DNA of 64,000 bases, from the NCBI GenBank assembly GCA_018105865.1, contig JACLAT010000046.1, positions 661,450 through 725,449 on the forward strand, written 5' to 3'. The notes beneath the pieces were generated by a model that was not told where the DNA came from, did not search any database, and saw nothing but the letters and a program-made list of their open reading frames with translations. Below, piece after piece: positions 9,981 to 19,435 of the stretch (position 1 is the stretch's first letter; each line of letters starts with the position of its first letter). A program made the position numbers and the translations under genes. The stretch comes from Metaphire vulgaris (lineage: Eukaryota > Annelida > Clitellata > Crassiclitellata > Megascolecidae).

Positions 9981-10901
9981 TTAATTAATCGTTTGAGTAC
10001 GTCCAAACCATCTCAAACTCTTCCCTTTTACTTCATCTGCATTTGACTCTATTTTAATTGTACTGCTCATTTCTCTGATGGCAAATCCTTCTTCTAATTT
10101 TTCATGGGAAACAATTTTGTGACAATCAGAAAGAAAAGTCAAATCTTCAGATAAATCACTATCACCAAAGTGAAGAGAACAATGCTTAAGAAACTGGGTT
10201 TCTTCTTCAAATGTTTCATCACAAACTCCACATCCAAATGGTTTAACAGCAAAAAGTGATTTCTTTTCTTGTTTATTACAAATCATATCAACCGACTTTT
10301 GGCCAACATCAATATTATTAAGATTCTTCAAGCGAGAATCTTTGGAAGATGATTTCTTAGAAATTCTTAGATGATTTGCACACTGCAGCTTCTGTCCAGT
10401 GCACAATGCGTGATGTTTTATCGCATACGCTCGACAACTGAAAGCTTTGCCACAAGAATGACAAATGAAAGGTTTCTTTCCACTGTGAATTCTTTCATGA
10501 CTTTTAAGATTGCCTAACTGATTGAATGCTTTTGTGCATATTTTACAAATATATGGCTTTTCTCCAGAATGAATTCTTTCATGTCGTCTAACTTGATTTA
10601 ATTGACTGAATTCTTTTCTACATGTATTGCAAACGTACGGCTTTTCTCCTGTGTGAATTCTTTCATGTCGTTTAAGGTGACCTAATTGACGGAATTCTTT
10701 TCTGCATGTAATGCAAACGTAGGGTCTTGCCCCAGTATGAATTCTTTCATGAACTTTAAGATAACCCTTTTGACTGAATGCCTTCCCACATGAGTTGCAA
10801 GCATATTGTCTCTCACCAGTATGAATTATTTCATGAATTTCAAGATTACTTATGAAAGTAAATGTATTCCCCCACATATCACAGCAGTACACTCCTGCCA
10901 T
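9981..10901 (-). CDS. C2H2 zinc-finger protein (copy 1, intact)
   Basis: The frame codes for 306 residues in what looks like the last exon. There are four canonical C2H2 fingers with TGEKPY-type linkers (ACNSC..., VCITC..., VCNTC..., ICKIC...). The first finger is degenerate (W in place of the second Cys), and the one after the canonical four ends in Cys instead of His (KHHALC). After a Lys/Ser-rich gap, a separate finger GCGVCDETF...HCSLH and a conserved tail end in RTQTIN. Tandem fingers of this type usually bind DNA as nuclear repressors or activators. The paralogues start with MQS a few codons earlier; here that ATG has become TTC, so the next Met is used. Leader and splice acceptor lie at 10902-11050. 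Most intact member of the cluster. Confidence 0.85.
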   Translation of the reverse strand: MAGVYCCDMWGNTFTFISNLEIHEIIHTGERQYACNSCGKAFSQKGYLKVHERIHTGARPYVCITCRKEFRQLGHLKRHERIHTGEKPYVCNTCRKEFSQLNQVRRHERIHSGEKPYICKICTKAFNQLGNLKSHERIHSGKKPFICHSCGKAFSCRAYAIKHHALCTGQKLQCANHLRISKKSSSKDSRLKNLNNIDVGQKSVDMICNKQEKKSLFAVKPFGCGVCDETFEEETQFLKHCSLHFGDSDLSEDLTFLSDCHKIVSHEKLEEGFAIREMSSTIKIESNADEVKGKSLRWFGRTQTIN

Positions 10902-11048
10902 GCTCCGAATATGGTGAATATTCCTCTGACCAGCTGCAGTTGATCAATTTTCAAAAGACAAAGTTTTCATTTGCAAGTTTTCTTCATGGAAATCATCTGC
11001 TTGAAAAAGATCCTCTCCTTTCATGATTGCTTCCTTGAAATTCGAACT
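10902..11048 (-). other. 5' leader of the zinc-finger exon, with small upstream ORF
   Basis: A strong acceptor (TTTCTTTCCAG) ends at 11049. The 147-nt leader holds an upstream ORF of 26 codons starting MKGEDLFQADDFHEEN. Related words (FFQA/FKQ, then DDFH-like) are seen upstream of the copies at 16.7 kb and 50.8 kb. The leader is thus homologous among paralogues; whether the short ORF is translated is unknown. Confidence 0.5.
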
Positions 11049-11171
11049 CTGGAAAGAAAAAACATAAGATATTTTGATTCGCTTTAGAGAAAAATTTTAA
11101 AATATGAAATAATGATCAATGTCACTGCAAACAACAAATTGCAATTACTTGTTTAGAGAAATAAAAGTAAG

Positions 11172-11384
11172 GTTGTTAACGGTTAACCTGTACTAAGAGC
11201 AAGGACCGGTCCTTTTAAACCTTGGCCGGTTAACCGTAATTTCAATTTGAAAACATCAAAACGCTTTGCCGCAGGAAGCCGGCAACTTCAAAGCGCTTTG
11301 ATGTAGGCACGATACCAGGCTGCCGCAAATGACCGGTTAACCGGTCTTTTTCTGAACAGTTAACCGGTCCTTTAAAACCATGTA
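11172..11384. repeat. Palindromic GGTTAACC-type element, probable MITE
   Basis: The stretch is rich in GGTTAACC and ACCGGTC words at both ends (AACGGTTAACC on the left, GGTTAACCGGTC on the right). Its centre has an inverted repeat CATCAAAACGCTTTG / CAAAGCGCTTTGATG. The structure suggests a non-autonomous DNA transposon. I could not define target duplications. It sits in the intron upstream of zinc-finger copy 1. Confidence 0.5.
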
Positions 11385-11389
11385 GAAAA

Positions 11390-11650
11390 TTATTATTTTT
11401 AAGGGCATCACTTTGGATTTTACATTCAGACCTATCAGTTAATGTTGCAATACTAAATACTAAAAATCTTGGTTCATTAATCAGAGTGTTTTCATATCTT
11501 TATTTGCTCATAAATGGTCAGCCATTCAGTCATTCTCTTCTATGTAAGATGACATGTCACCCATTCATCATACTCTTTCCATTCACAATAGAGGAAGTGT
11601 TTGTCTCTATTTCTATATCTGAAATATCTTCACAATTTCTTGCTGTTTCC
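11390..11650 (-). repeat. Intron segment shared between zinc-finger paralogues
   Basis: Words here (for example tcagacctatcagttaatgt and cacaatagaggaagtgtttg) recur near 50241-50310 in inverse orientation and at 18050-18240. Non-coding sequence was therefore copied together with the zinc-finger exons, pointing to segmental duplication. Confidence 0.55.
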
Positions 11651-11657
11651 GCATACA

Positions 11658-11834
11658 TTAATAATAATAATATAATAATAATGTGATTTTAAGTGGCTTA
11701 GGAGGCTAAGTAAGCCTGTGTGAAAACCACTGATGTAACCATCTGCATTCAATAACCTAGTTTATCTAGATAGCCTTTGAATCCATTTACTGTCTCAACT
11801 GTCACTCCCACCTCGTCCAAACTGTTCCATTCCA
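11658..11834 (-). mobile_element. 5'-truncated CR1 3' end
   Basis: It matches the last ~170 bases of the CR1 at 2962 almost base for base, including the (ATT)n tail (11658-11682) and tttatctagatagcctttgaatc. It is cut at the 5' side, as usual for target-primed insertion. Confidence 0.85.
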
Positions 11835-11869
11835 TTACATTGTAGGCATATCTTATGCCAAACTCATTC

Positions 11870-12440
11870 TTTTGAAGTTGAAACCCTGTTCATTGAAGAT
11901 AAACCATTTAAAATAACGAATAGGCTCACGAACATAAGATTTATGGGGTGCGGTATTTTCAATGATTAACTGTTTTAGACGATTGGCGCCGGCAAAAATC
12001 ACGAGATTTCACATGCATGCCTAAACATCATAAAACCTCATTTTGCATAGACGTATTGGATTCTTAATTTAACATTGTTCTCTCGAAATATTCTACAGAA
12101 AATCAATTTTGAAACGCTTATTGTTAAAAACTAAAGCGCTATGCGAATCAACTCGGCCCAGAATACATTCGCCTCCTGATAATATAATATTATTATATAT
12201 GTATCTTTTGAAACAACTTCCAACAATGTTCCTTTTCAAAGCATAAATAATATCAAAACTTGCATTACTTACGGTCGATAACTAAAACTACATGAAAACA
12301 TCGCCAAAAGTGAAAATGAGTGAATTAAATTCAAGCATCAACATTCTTTTGTCCATCAGACAAAATGGCGTCGATCAAAAGAGTTCCTATTTATCCGACC
12401 TATTGAGAAAATTAAGCTGGACTCATATTCTAAAAAGAAA
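11870..12440 (-). promoter_or_regulatory. Non-coding first exon / promoter region, copy A
   Basis: On the minus strand a CGCCATTTTG motif (12370-12361) lies about 90 bases upstream of a perfect splice donor, TATCGACC then GTAAGTAATG (intron from 12272). The next acceptor downstream is the one of zinc-finger copy 1 at 11050, giving an intron of about 1.2 kb. Homologous segments with the same motif and donor occur near 26.55 kb (minus) and 27.5 kb (plus). CGCCATNTT near a start site is a known YY1-type element of TATA-less promoters. I infer the promoter and first exon of the zinc-finger gene family; a dispersed repeat is the alternative. Confidence 0.5.
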
Positions 12441-12570
12441 TGTTTGCATGTAGCTGATGTTGGCCTGCATTAGGGCATAAGATAGTAAAATGTTTCCTAG
12501 TTTCCACGAAAAAAAACGAAAGGGAAGATATTTGATGATAGGATGACATGCTCTTTAAAATAAGAGTGGG

Positions 12571-12700
12571 TTACGTGCTGGAGCGTCAGGCTGACGGAGC
12601 GGGTTCAACCTCCGTCAGTGCCCCTAGTGGCTTTCACACAGGCAGTAATGCCTTCTAAGCCACTTTAAATCATGTTAAGTTATTGTTTAAATAATATAAT
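12571..12700 (+). mobile_element. tRNA-derived SINE with CR1-like tail
   Basis: The head (ttacgtgctggagcgtcagg) is tRNA-like with a B-box-like GGGTTCAACC. The tail gtggctttcacacaggcag...cttctaagccactttaaatc is clearly related to the 3' end of the CR1 in this window. A second copy is at 13676-13790. Confidence 0.6.
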
Positions 12701-12992
12701 GTATAATAAATAATACCCTCTGCGAGAACCACTAGTATTGGAGATTACATTTTGTTGCTGGTTTTCTACATGTAGTTACAGTCTGTGGCTTAGGATGGTG
12801 TCATTATTTGAGCAGTAGCTATCTAGTTCAGATGTTTGTTTTATCGTGGAAACTAAGATTGTGTGACGGAGCTCACTGAGTTTATATAATAATTTAGTTT
12901 GCTTTCTCTTATTTTTTTTTCAATTTAATCATTCTTTTTTTTATTGCATTTGGATTTTAAGTAGCAGTTAAGCTTTGTGGAATTTTTTTCAG

Positions 12993-13530
12993 AACATTCA
13001 GGAAATCAGAAGCAGTTTGTTTTCAATTTCTGTGGTTTCCAGGAAGACACTTTGCAAAACGAAAATCCTTTTTTGCTAAACTTTATAGCAAAGAAGCTCA
13101 CGATATAAACAAAATAGATTTTGTACAAAAAGATTTCCCAAATTAGTTACGAAAATATCCAGAGTGTAGATTCAGTGCATAATTCTAATGGTGGCATAAA
13201 AACTGTCTCCTATATAGATGCATCTAAACTCAATAAACATGTTCATCTAAGAGAAGAGCCGTATGTATCCAAAATGTGCACAAAAGCATTTGATAAAATA
13301 AGAAATCTTAAGCGTCATGAAAGAATTCACACTGGACAAAGGCCTTTTGTTTGTAAAATATGCAAGAAAACTTTCAGTCAATCAAGCAATCTTGCAATTC
13401 ACAAAAGAATTCATACAGGAGAAAAGCCATATGTTTGTAAAATATGTGCAAAGGCTTTCAGTCAAGGAGGAAATCTTTAGCTGCATGAAAGAATTCATAA
13501 TGGAGAAAAGCCATATGAAGGAGTCTTAAG
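12993..13530 (+). pseudogene. C2H2 zinc-finger pseudogene (copy 2)
   Basis: A good acceptor (AATTTTTTTCAG) ends at 12992. The main frame 13121-13480 codes for 119 residues: one finger that has lost its first Cys (VSKMC...), then an intact one ([18 protein letters not shown]), and a third ([15 protein letters not shown]) cut by TAG at 13478-13480. Beyond the stop the frame continues LHERIHNGEKPYE before homology ends at about 13518. So a nonsense codon and a truncation disable it. It runs opposite to copy 1, about 2.2 kb away. Confidence 0.75.
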
Positions 13531-13560
13531 ATAGCTGGTTTCTTCTATCAATTTTCCAGT
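13529..13560 (-). repeat. Short relic of the 340-bp satellite monomer
   Basis: The word agtcttaagatagctggttt followed by cttctatca matches the isolated inverted monomer at 25805 and, more loosely, the satellite word TGATACAAGAAACCAGCTA. It sits just where zinc-finger homology ends. Confidence 0.35.
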
Positions 13561-13675
13561 ACTTTCAACGTTTCGTGCACTTCTACATCGATTCCTATCA
13601 ACATAGAGAACATATATCACCTAATATGTTTTCTATGGCGCCTAGAAGGCGACAAACCTCATATTTCTATAAAGC

Positions 13676-13790
13676 TAACGCGCTGCGGCGGCAGGCTTGA
13701 GGAACGGGCTCAAGCCCTGTTAGAACACCTAGTGGCTTTCACCCAGGCAGCAATGACTCCTAAGCAACATTAAATCCACTGTGTTTAGCG
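13676..13790 (+). mobile_element. tRNA-derived SINE with CR1-like tail, second copy
   Basis: Homologous to 12571-12700: a tRNA-like head with GGGCTCAAGCCC as B-box region, then ctagtggctttcacccaggc and the AAGC...AACATTAAATC tail. More diverged than the first copy. Confidence 0.55.
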
Positions 13791-14385
13791 AAAATGCTTA
13801 TAACATAAACCTAAGTACTATAGGACACAAGATAGTGTTGCCAGTCGTTAATGTTTATGCCCTAAACGACCTAGTAATGACGGTTATTTTAACTTCTCTA
13901 TAGACTTACTTTACAATAATATTCAACCATCATGTAGACAATTTAAAGTATGCTTTATTTTAAAAAACATACATTCACCTGCATGGAACTATGCCAATTG
14001 TTCTGAGTATCTGTAAACAAACACATACAAAGCTGGAACGCTTTTTCACGAATCAATATACTTTGTGAAAATCATCCATCAACATACTTAACAAAACAAT
14101 GAAGATATGTTGTATTGTACAAATGTTAATCAGTAAATTTCAATGATGAAATAATTCAAATATTCAGTAGACGTTTTTGCCTCCAAATGAAATGAATATT
14201 TCTTCTTTATTGTCCTGTGCAATTCTCTTTACAAAACCAGCAAAATCTCAATAAAGGTTGTAAACACATTCGAGATAATGCAAATCCATGAGAACCAAAT
14301 ACCTCCTCTTATGACATAAATACAGCATTTCACACTTTACAATAACTAATAACTTTCAATGAAATTCAGACAGCAGCCAATGACC
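13791..14385. other. Non-coding stretch
   Basis: AT-rich sequence without frames or repeats that I recognise. Confidence 0.4.
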
Positions 14386-14387
14386 GA

Positions 14388-14645
14388 ACCAAAGGACACA
14401 GCATGAAACTGTTCAAGAAACGGGTTGGGAGACACAAACAGCACTTTTTTAGTGCAAGAGTGGTTGACAGATGGAATGAACTGGATGAGTAGTAATAGTA
14501 ACGGTTACAACTGTGAATGAGTTCAAAATAAACCTCAGTAGTTTAGGGTATTAGATTGGACGGGAACAACAGTGGTTCTCACGCAGGGCAGTCCCTACTG
14601 AACCACTTTAAACCTTGTTATAATTACATTATAACCATAAGATAG
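14388..14645 (+). mobile_element. CR1 3' fragment, second subfamily
   Basis: Translation gives the CR1 C-terminal end (LFKKRVGRHKQHFFSARVVD, then a broken VNEF...SSLGY) followed by a 3' UTR with cagtggttctcacgcagggcag and ccactttaaaccttgttat. The same 3' end sits next to the PAN exon at 60764-60847. Confidence 0.8.
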
Positions 14646-15590
14646 GTCCACTTTATATTCAAAAGAATTTCAATATATCTCAGTGTCTAATATTTTCTAG
14701 TGCACCTTGACACTATTTCAAGTACGTTTTATCTATTGCAATGCAGAGTTTCAAAAATATTTTCTTCATTATAATCACATTGCTATCTAAAACATTTTCT
14801 ACTTCTCTCATACTAACTAAAACAATTTCTCAGTCCACTGCGGCTTTCCTTATCTTTCAATCTCTGCTCCTTTCTCTCTACTTACCTTAATCAGTCAATT
14901 TATTTGTACCGTTATATTTGTACTAGATTCACAGTAAACATAACTACATATATACAATTAACAATGCAAACACATTAAATCACTTTGTCGTTTGTGAGAT
15001 AGTAGCATAGTTCTTAAATCTAATATGATATGCCTAGCAGACAGCATATATAAAAATTATGTTACACAGGATCTTAAAAATAAAAGCATAGATATCAAGA
15101 AAACACTAGATCTGTACAGTGGAACAGTAGGAATATGGCAGTCCACTTAAGTTACTGTCAAAAAAATACCCATAAAAACCACGAGGACACCCAGTGAAAC
15201 TGTCTTATACAATTTCCTGCTCTGAAGAATATAGAATTGATCTCAAATTAGGATTAAATTACAACATTTTATGTAAAAGAACAGAACATGGCAAAATTTT
15301 AGAAAGAAAATCAGGCAATGACAAACTACAAAACATTCTGACACATATAATTCCAAAGAAAAACAGTAATAAAAGGCAAATTTCATTTTGAATAGCATTT
15401 GGTAATAAGAATTTAAAAAGTCTCTTTCATCGAATGTTAAATCGGCAAACAAGTCTTCATAAAATGAAAAAAAATTAAATGAAATCAAAAGATTTATTAA
15501 TTTCACACCCCAACAGAAAATCCACTTCAACTGTCAATGAAAAAAATAATACTAATACAGTAATACACATGCAATAAAATCAACAGATTA
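14646..15590. other. Intergenic sequence downstream of zinc-finger copy 3
   Basis: No domain-bearing frame. The 15243-15530 minus-strand frame is low-complexity Phe/Leu-rich and has no support. Some words near 9455-9680 recur around 15300-15440, suggesting the downstream flanks of copies 1 and 3 are also duplicated. Confidence 0.4.
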
Positions 15591-15732
15591 GTTAATCATA
15601 TGAGTATGTCCAAACCATCTCAAACTGTTTCCTCTTATTTAATCTGCATTTGACTCAATTCCAAGTGTATTACTCAGTCCTCTGGTGAGAAATCCTTCTT
15701 TTAATTTTTCATTGGAAGAAATTCCGTGACAA
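15591..15732 (-). pseudogene. Displaced C-terminal tail of zinc-finger copy 3
   Basis: This is homologous to the last ~45 codons of copy 1 (CHKIVSHEKLEEGFAIRE..., RWFGRT...). A deletion of about 5 bases near 15733-15745 shifts the frame so that copy 3 stops before it, and a second stop (GCAGATTAA) has arisen inside it. It is now untranslated. Confidence 0.65.
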
Positions 15733-16656
15733 TCAGAAGATAAAATCTTCGAACAAATTACGATCGCCAAAGTGAAGAGAACAATGCATAAGAAACTGGG
15801 TTTCTTCTACAAATATTTCATCGCAAAATCCACATCCAAATGGTTTAACAGCAAAAAGAGATTTCTGTTCCTGATTATTATTACAAATCATATCAACAGA
15901 CTTTTGACCAATAACATTGTCTCTACAACTGAATGCTTTGAAACCAACATCATAACATATGAAAGGTTTCTTTCCTCTGTGAATTCCTTCATGACGTTTA
16001 AGACTGCTTATTTGACGGAAAGCCATTTCGCATATTTTGCAGACATATGGCTTTTCTCCTGAATGAATTCTTTTATGGCGTTCAAGAGTGGTTAAATCTC
16101 TGAATGATTTTTCACATATTTTACAAACATACGGCTTTTCTCCTGTATGAATTCTTTCATGTCGTTTAAGGTGACCTAGTTCACCAAATTCTTTTCTGCA
16201 TATATTGCAAACGTACGGCCTTGCTCCATTATGAATTCTTTCATGCACTTCAAGATCCTCTTTTTCACAGTATGCCTTGCCACACAACTTGCAAATATAT
16301 GGTTTCTCACCGTTATGCATTGCTTCATGAACTTTAAGATTACCTTTTTGCCTATATGCTTTGCCACAGAATTTGCAAACATATGGTTTCTCATCAGTAT
16401 GAATTATTTCATGAACTTTGAGATCACCTTTTTGACTACATGCCTTCCCACACAATTTGCAAACATATGGTTTTGTACCAGTATGAATTCTTTCATGAAC
16501 TTTCAGATTACTTTTTTTACTTAATGACTTCCCACAGAATTTGCAAACATATGGTTTCTCACCTGTATGAGTTCTTTCATGATCTGTAAGTTTACTCATG
16601 CAAGTGAAAGCTTTGCCACATATATTACAGTAGAGAAACGTTGCCATGCTCTGCAT
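15733..16656 (-). CDS. C2H2 zinc-finger protein (copy 3, C-terminal truncation)
   Basis: The frame codes for 307 residues starting MQSMATFLYC. Eight canonical C2H2 fingers follow one another (YCNIC, VCKFC, VCKLC, VCKFC, ICKLC, VCNIC, VCKIC, VCKIC), with linkers such as TGEKPY, TDEKPY and NGARPY. A ninth has lost its Cys pair (ICYDVGFKAF). The isolated finger GCGFCDEIF...HCSLH near the end is kept. Relative to copy 1, the last ~45 residues are lost through a small deletion. The finger part is intact, so DNA binding may persist. Same strand as copy 1, 4.8 kb away; leader homologous to the other copies. Confidence 0.8.
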   Translation of the reverse strand: MQSMATFLYCNICGKAFTCMSKLTDHERTHTGEKPYVCKFCGKSLSKKSNLKVHERIHTGTKPYVCKLCGKACSQKGDLKVHEIIHTDEKPYVCKFCGKAYRQKGNLKVHEAMHNGEKPYICKLCGKAYCEKEDLEVHERIHNGARPYVCNICRKEFGELGHLKRHERIHTGEKPYVCKICEKSFRDLTTLERHKRIHSGEKPYVCKICEMAFRQISSLKRHEGIHRGKKPFICYDVGFKAFSCRDNVIGQKSVDMICNNNQEQKSLFAVKPFGCGFCDEIFVEETQFLMHCSLHFGDRNLFEDFIF

Positions 16657-17060
16657 ATGTCTAATGTTCCTTTGTCTGAAAGGCTGTAGCTGTAAATATC
16701 CTCAATAAGACAAGGTTTTCACTCACAAGGTTTTTTATGGAAATTGTTTGCTTGAAAAACGTCATCTTCATTCAACATTGCTTCCTTCAAAAGGAAATAC
16801 AGTACTTAGAAACATAAGATATTCTAATATGCTTTAGGATAAACTAGGAAAAGTGAAATTATGCTACAGAATCAATGTCATTTTAAACAGTGTTATATAA
16901 AATCAAATTACAATTACTTGTTACGGTAAATATAAGCATATACTTGTTCAAGAACTGTTACCATGAGTGCAGTATAAAGTGGCAAAACTATTAATCTCAG
17001 TGAAAATGTTCAATATCAAAACTTGCTGTTTTACAACCTGTCACTGAGGTTTGTCACCTT
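16657..17060 (-). other. Leader and intron region of zinc-finger copy 3
   Basis: Bases 16700-16790 match the leaders of copies 1 and 4 (a short ORF starting MLNEDDVFQANNFHKK). Bases 16850-17060 match the intron before copy 4 at 50550-50760 (for instance the acaacctgtcac / gtgacaggttgt word). The splice acceptor is less clear than in the other copies. Confidence 0.45.
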
Positions 17061-17068
17061 TAAATTAA

Positions 17069-17141
17069 CCCCTTTACTGGGCAACTATTTGTAACTCAAT
17101 GTAAAATGGACGAGCATTACTCAGGGCACCCAGTTAACGGG
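17069..17141. mobile_element. 73-bp piggyBac-like MITE, TTAA flanks
   Basis: It starts CCCCTTTACTGGGCA and ends GCACCCAGTTAACGGG, flanked by TTAA at 17065-17068 and 17142-17145. The internal word tgtaactcaatgtaaa is shared with 25321-25394. TTAA target duplication and CCC...GGG ends indicate the piggyBac superfamily. Confidence 0.7.
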
Positions 17142-17145
17142 TTAA

Positions 17146-17598
17146 TATCTGCCATGTATCTGTTAAGACAGTGAAGCAAGATCATACATATAAGAAATTT
17201 CATTGACAGTGGAAAGAGAATTGATTAATCTCTTAAATTAGAACCAAACAGGAATTCCAATCAGAAATTATTAAGAGGCAGTAAATTACAATATAAAATC
17301 ATTCTCCAAATAGCAAGAATTAACAGTGGAAACCAGTAGATTGGGTATTAATTTTACAAACTCATTAATTTTAAATGCAAAACTTTTCACATATGAAGGA
17401 TGTTATATTATTTAATGAACAGCCTCATTTTTCAGTAGAAAACACATTTCATAGTGGAACAAATTAATTAATCTGACAGATAATGAAAGGGATATAAGTT
17501 TAAAATGCTCTAAAAAGTCTGAATCAACAAACAGTAGAAACCAGTAGATGACCATAAAATACAGAAATAATTTCCTTGCATGTAGCACATATGTTCTT
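17146..17598. other. Paralogous flank of the zinc-finger copies
   Basis: No gene. Words around 17345-17440 (attaattttaaatgcaaaac, gaacagcctcattttt) resemble 50450-50540 upstream of copy 4 in inverse order, consistent with duplicated introns. Confidence 0.4.
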
Positions 17599-17602
17599 CT
17601 AA

Positions 17603-17686
17603 CCCTTTGAACACAAGAGGTCGCTAAAGCATCCTGCATGATAAGTGTATATAGCGTAATCATTAGGGAAGTCAGTGTTCAAAGGG
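17603..17686. mobile_element. 84-bp piggyBac-like MITE
   Basis: Ends are CCCTTTGAACAC and GTGTTCAAAGGG, a perfect 12-bp inverted repeat. Flanks are CTAA (17599-17602) and TTAA (17687-17690), one mismatch from a TTAA duplication. Confidence 0.65.
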
Positions 17687-17712
17687 TTAAGGAGATCACT
17701 GATTGCATTGTA

Positions 17713-18037
17713 CAGTAGCGTAGCCAGGCTTTCTGGAATGGGGGGGGGGGGGGGTTGAGGAATTGCTTTCGATTGTGACCAAATTTTAGAAAAATGTTTC
17801 TTATTTTTCCTTTTTTTAGCAGCTGACGAGAAAAAAACTGACAGGCAAAAAAGGTTGTCACATTCGTATTCTTTCTTAGTTTTTTCTACTTTCTATAGCA
17901 CTTAGAATTTTTTTCAATTGGCAGCCAGCCAAAATCGCGTACGAAAATGAAAAAATGTATGGAAAAGCATGTAAAATTTTTTTCATCGGCAGCCAAGGGG
18001 GTTTAACCCCCAAAACCCTCCCTTGGCTACGCCACTG
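17713..18037. mobile_element. hAT-like element with CAGTAGCGTAGCCAGG ends
   Basis: Ends are CAGTAGCGTAGCCAGG and CTTGGCTACGCCACTG. The interior has a G homopolymer and a gacaggcaaaaaaggttgtca word. Target duplications are not clear (gcattgta vs gtgcagta). Same family as 59784-60030. Confidence 0.7.
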
Positions 18038-18049
18038 GTGCAGTAGTTC

Positions 18050-18240
18050 TAAATACTAAGCATCATGGTTCCTTAATGAGAGTACATTCATTTCTTAATT
18101 TTTTCATAAATGGAGTCAGTTTGACCCCCATGTTACATGGCATGTCACCTGCTCATGAAACTCTTTCCATGCATAATAGAGGATGTGTTTGTGTCTCATT
18201 TCTATATCTGCAATAGTTTCAATCTACAACTTGTTTCCCA
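18050..18240 (-). repeat. Segment duplicated from the zinc-finger intron
   Basis: Matches 11455-11640 over most of its length (for example ttccttaatgagagt vs ttcattaatcagagt, and cataatagaggatgtgtttg vs cacaatagaggaagtgtttg). Confidence 0.55.
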
Positions 18241-18479
18241 GAACTACTATGCATATATCTTGTATTTTTATGACAGACTAAACTAATAATAATCTTTTAT
18301 CTGTTTTCTCTAGGTTTCAATTCCCACGCTAGTTTAATGATGCAGCCTTATCCATAAATGTCACCATGGTTGTCCTTACTGTATATTCATACTGTGGACA
18401 ACTGTTCTGTGACATCCAACATGCACAACTTTTCACAAAACTCAACATAGCATCACTTATCACACAGCAAGGTCATAAA

Positions 18480-18960
18480 AGCTGCACACAATTTGGCATT
18501 GAGTGACCAGTTCACATTGGAGAGGACAATCCAACAAAGAATGATGACGGGAATTAGACGAAGAGGGCGACCAGGCAGCAGTGTTTTATGCAGGACTGTT
18601 AGGAGGGGAGATTTTCCCCAAAAAAACTTTGACCCCCCAAATCCCAGCACTTACACAAATTTTGCATTGAACTGTGTCTTTTCCCCTCCATCCAAGTTGA
18701 TCCTCCTGAAAGCCTCAATTCTCCCCAAAGGACTGCAGTCTGGATAAAACACTGCCAAGGAGACAATGGGCGGATGACGTGGAAGAGTGGAAAGGACTGC
18801 AGATGTCAGCAGCAGTCAAGAAGACAGAAGATCGACATGGCTGGTGAAAAGAAAGTCATGCTGTCACCTTAACTTCAGTTCATGAAGGAACAAGGAGAAG
18901 ATGATGATGATGATGATGACCAGTGCACTTCAGAGCACTGAAGTGATGGACAGTGAATTT
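18480..18960 (+). mobile_element. LINE 3' end with (GAT)n tail, split by hAT
   Basis: The pieces on both sides of 18579-18754 join into a reverse-transcriptase C-terminal end: IQQRMMTGIRRRGRP, then RRQWADDVEEWKGLQMSAAV. RRRGRPxxxW...EEW is the common C-terminus of several LINE groups. A (GAT)n tail follows at 18898-18918. Confidence 0.7.
18579..18754. mobile_element. hAT-like MITE inserted in a LINE
   Basis: Ends CAGTGTTTTATGCAGG and CTGGATAAAACACTG, the same family as 8721-9054. Flanks ccaggcag and ccaaggag agree at 6 of 8 positions. The insertion interrupts the GRPRRQW motif of the LINE. Confidence 0.75.
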
Positions 18961-19189
18961 GGTCAATGGAAAAAGAACAGCTTTTGTATAGAGAATTTGG
19001 TGAACCTACGTTCATGTAGGTTCACCACGTTCATCACGTTCACGATGTCATGGAAAATTCAGAAGTTGAGAAAAGTATAACAAGATCAGAATGGAGGTTG
19101 AAGTGAAATAACATTATGTAATATAGTTATGGGCTTTAACTGCAAACCAAAAAAAATGCAAACACCACAACAAAATAGAAGCTATTTGA

Positions 19190-19245
19190 CCCGGATGTTA
19201 GCAGAGTGGTAAGTGTTGAGTGATGGAGCAGGACGTCGTGGGCAA
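19190..19245 (+). mobile_element. tRNA-derived SINE, left part (A box)
   Basis: gttagcagagtggtaagtg resembles a tRNA A box and D arm. The matching right part with the B box lies at 23952-24015, on the other side of the 4.7-kb hAT element. Confidence 0.55.
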
Positions 19246-19364
19246 TGTTCCCTCTAATTCTTGAGGGTCCATGTGCGCAAGAAATTTCTCTTGGGCAACA
19301 ATTTCCCAATTGACTAAATTTTTAGGCAATTTTACTACATGCAAGGAAAGAAACTCGTGTGTGG

Positions 19365-19432
<68 letters not shown>

Positions 19433-19435
<3 letters not shown>

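Noticed and set aside
15243..15530. Phe-rich 95-residue frame on the minus strand
   Set aside because: Low complexity, no domain, located in the degenerate flank of a zinc-finger copy.
19364..19432. [10 protein letters not shown] open reading frames in (TA)n tracts (also 30445-30572, 33374-33520, 35108-35252, 47581-47739)
   Set aside because: They are translations of dinucleotide repeats in all frames and on both strands, without starts, domains or conservation.
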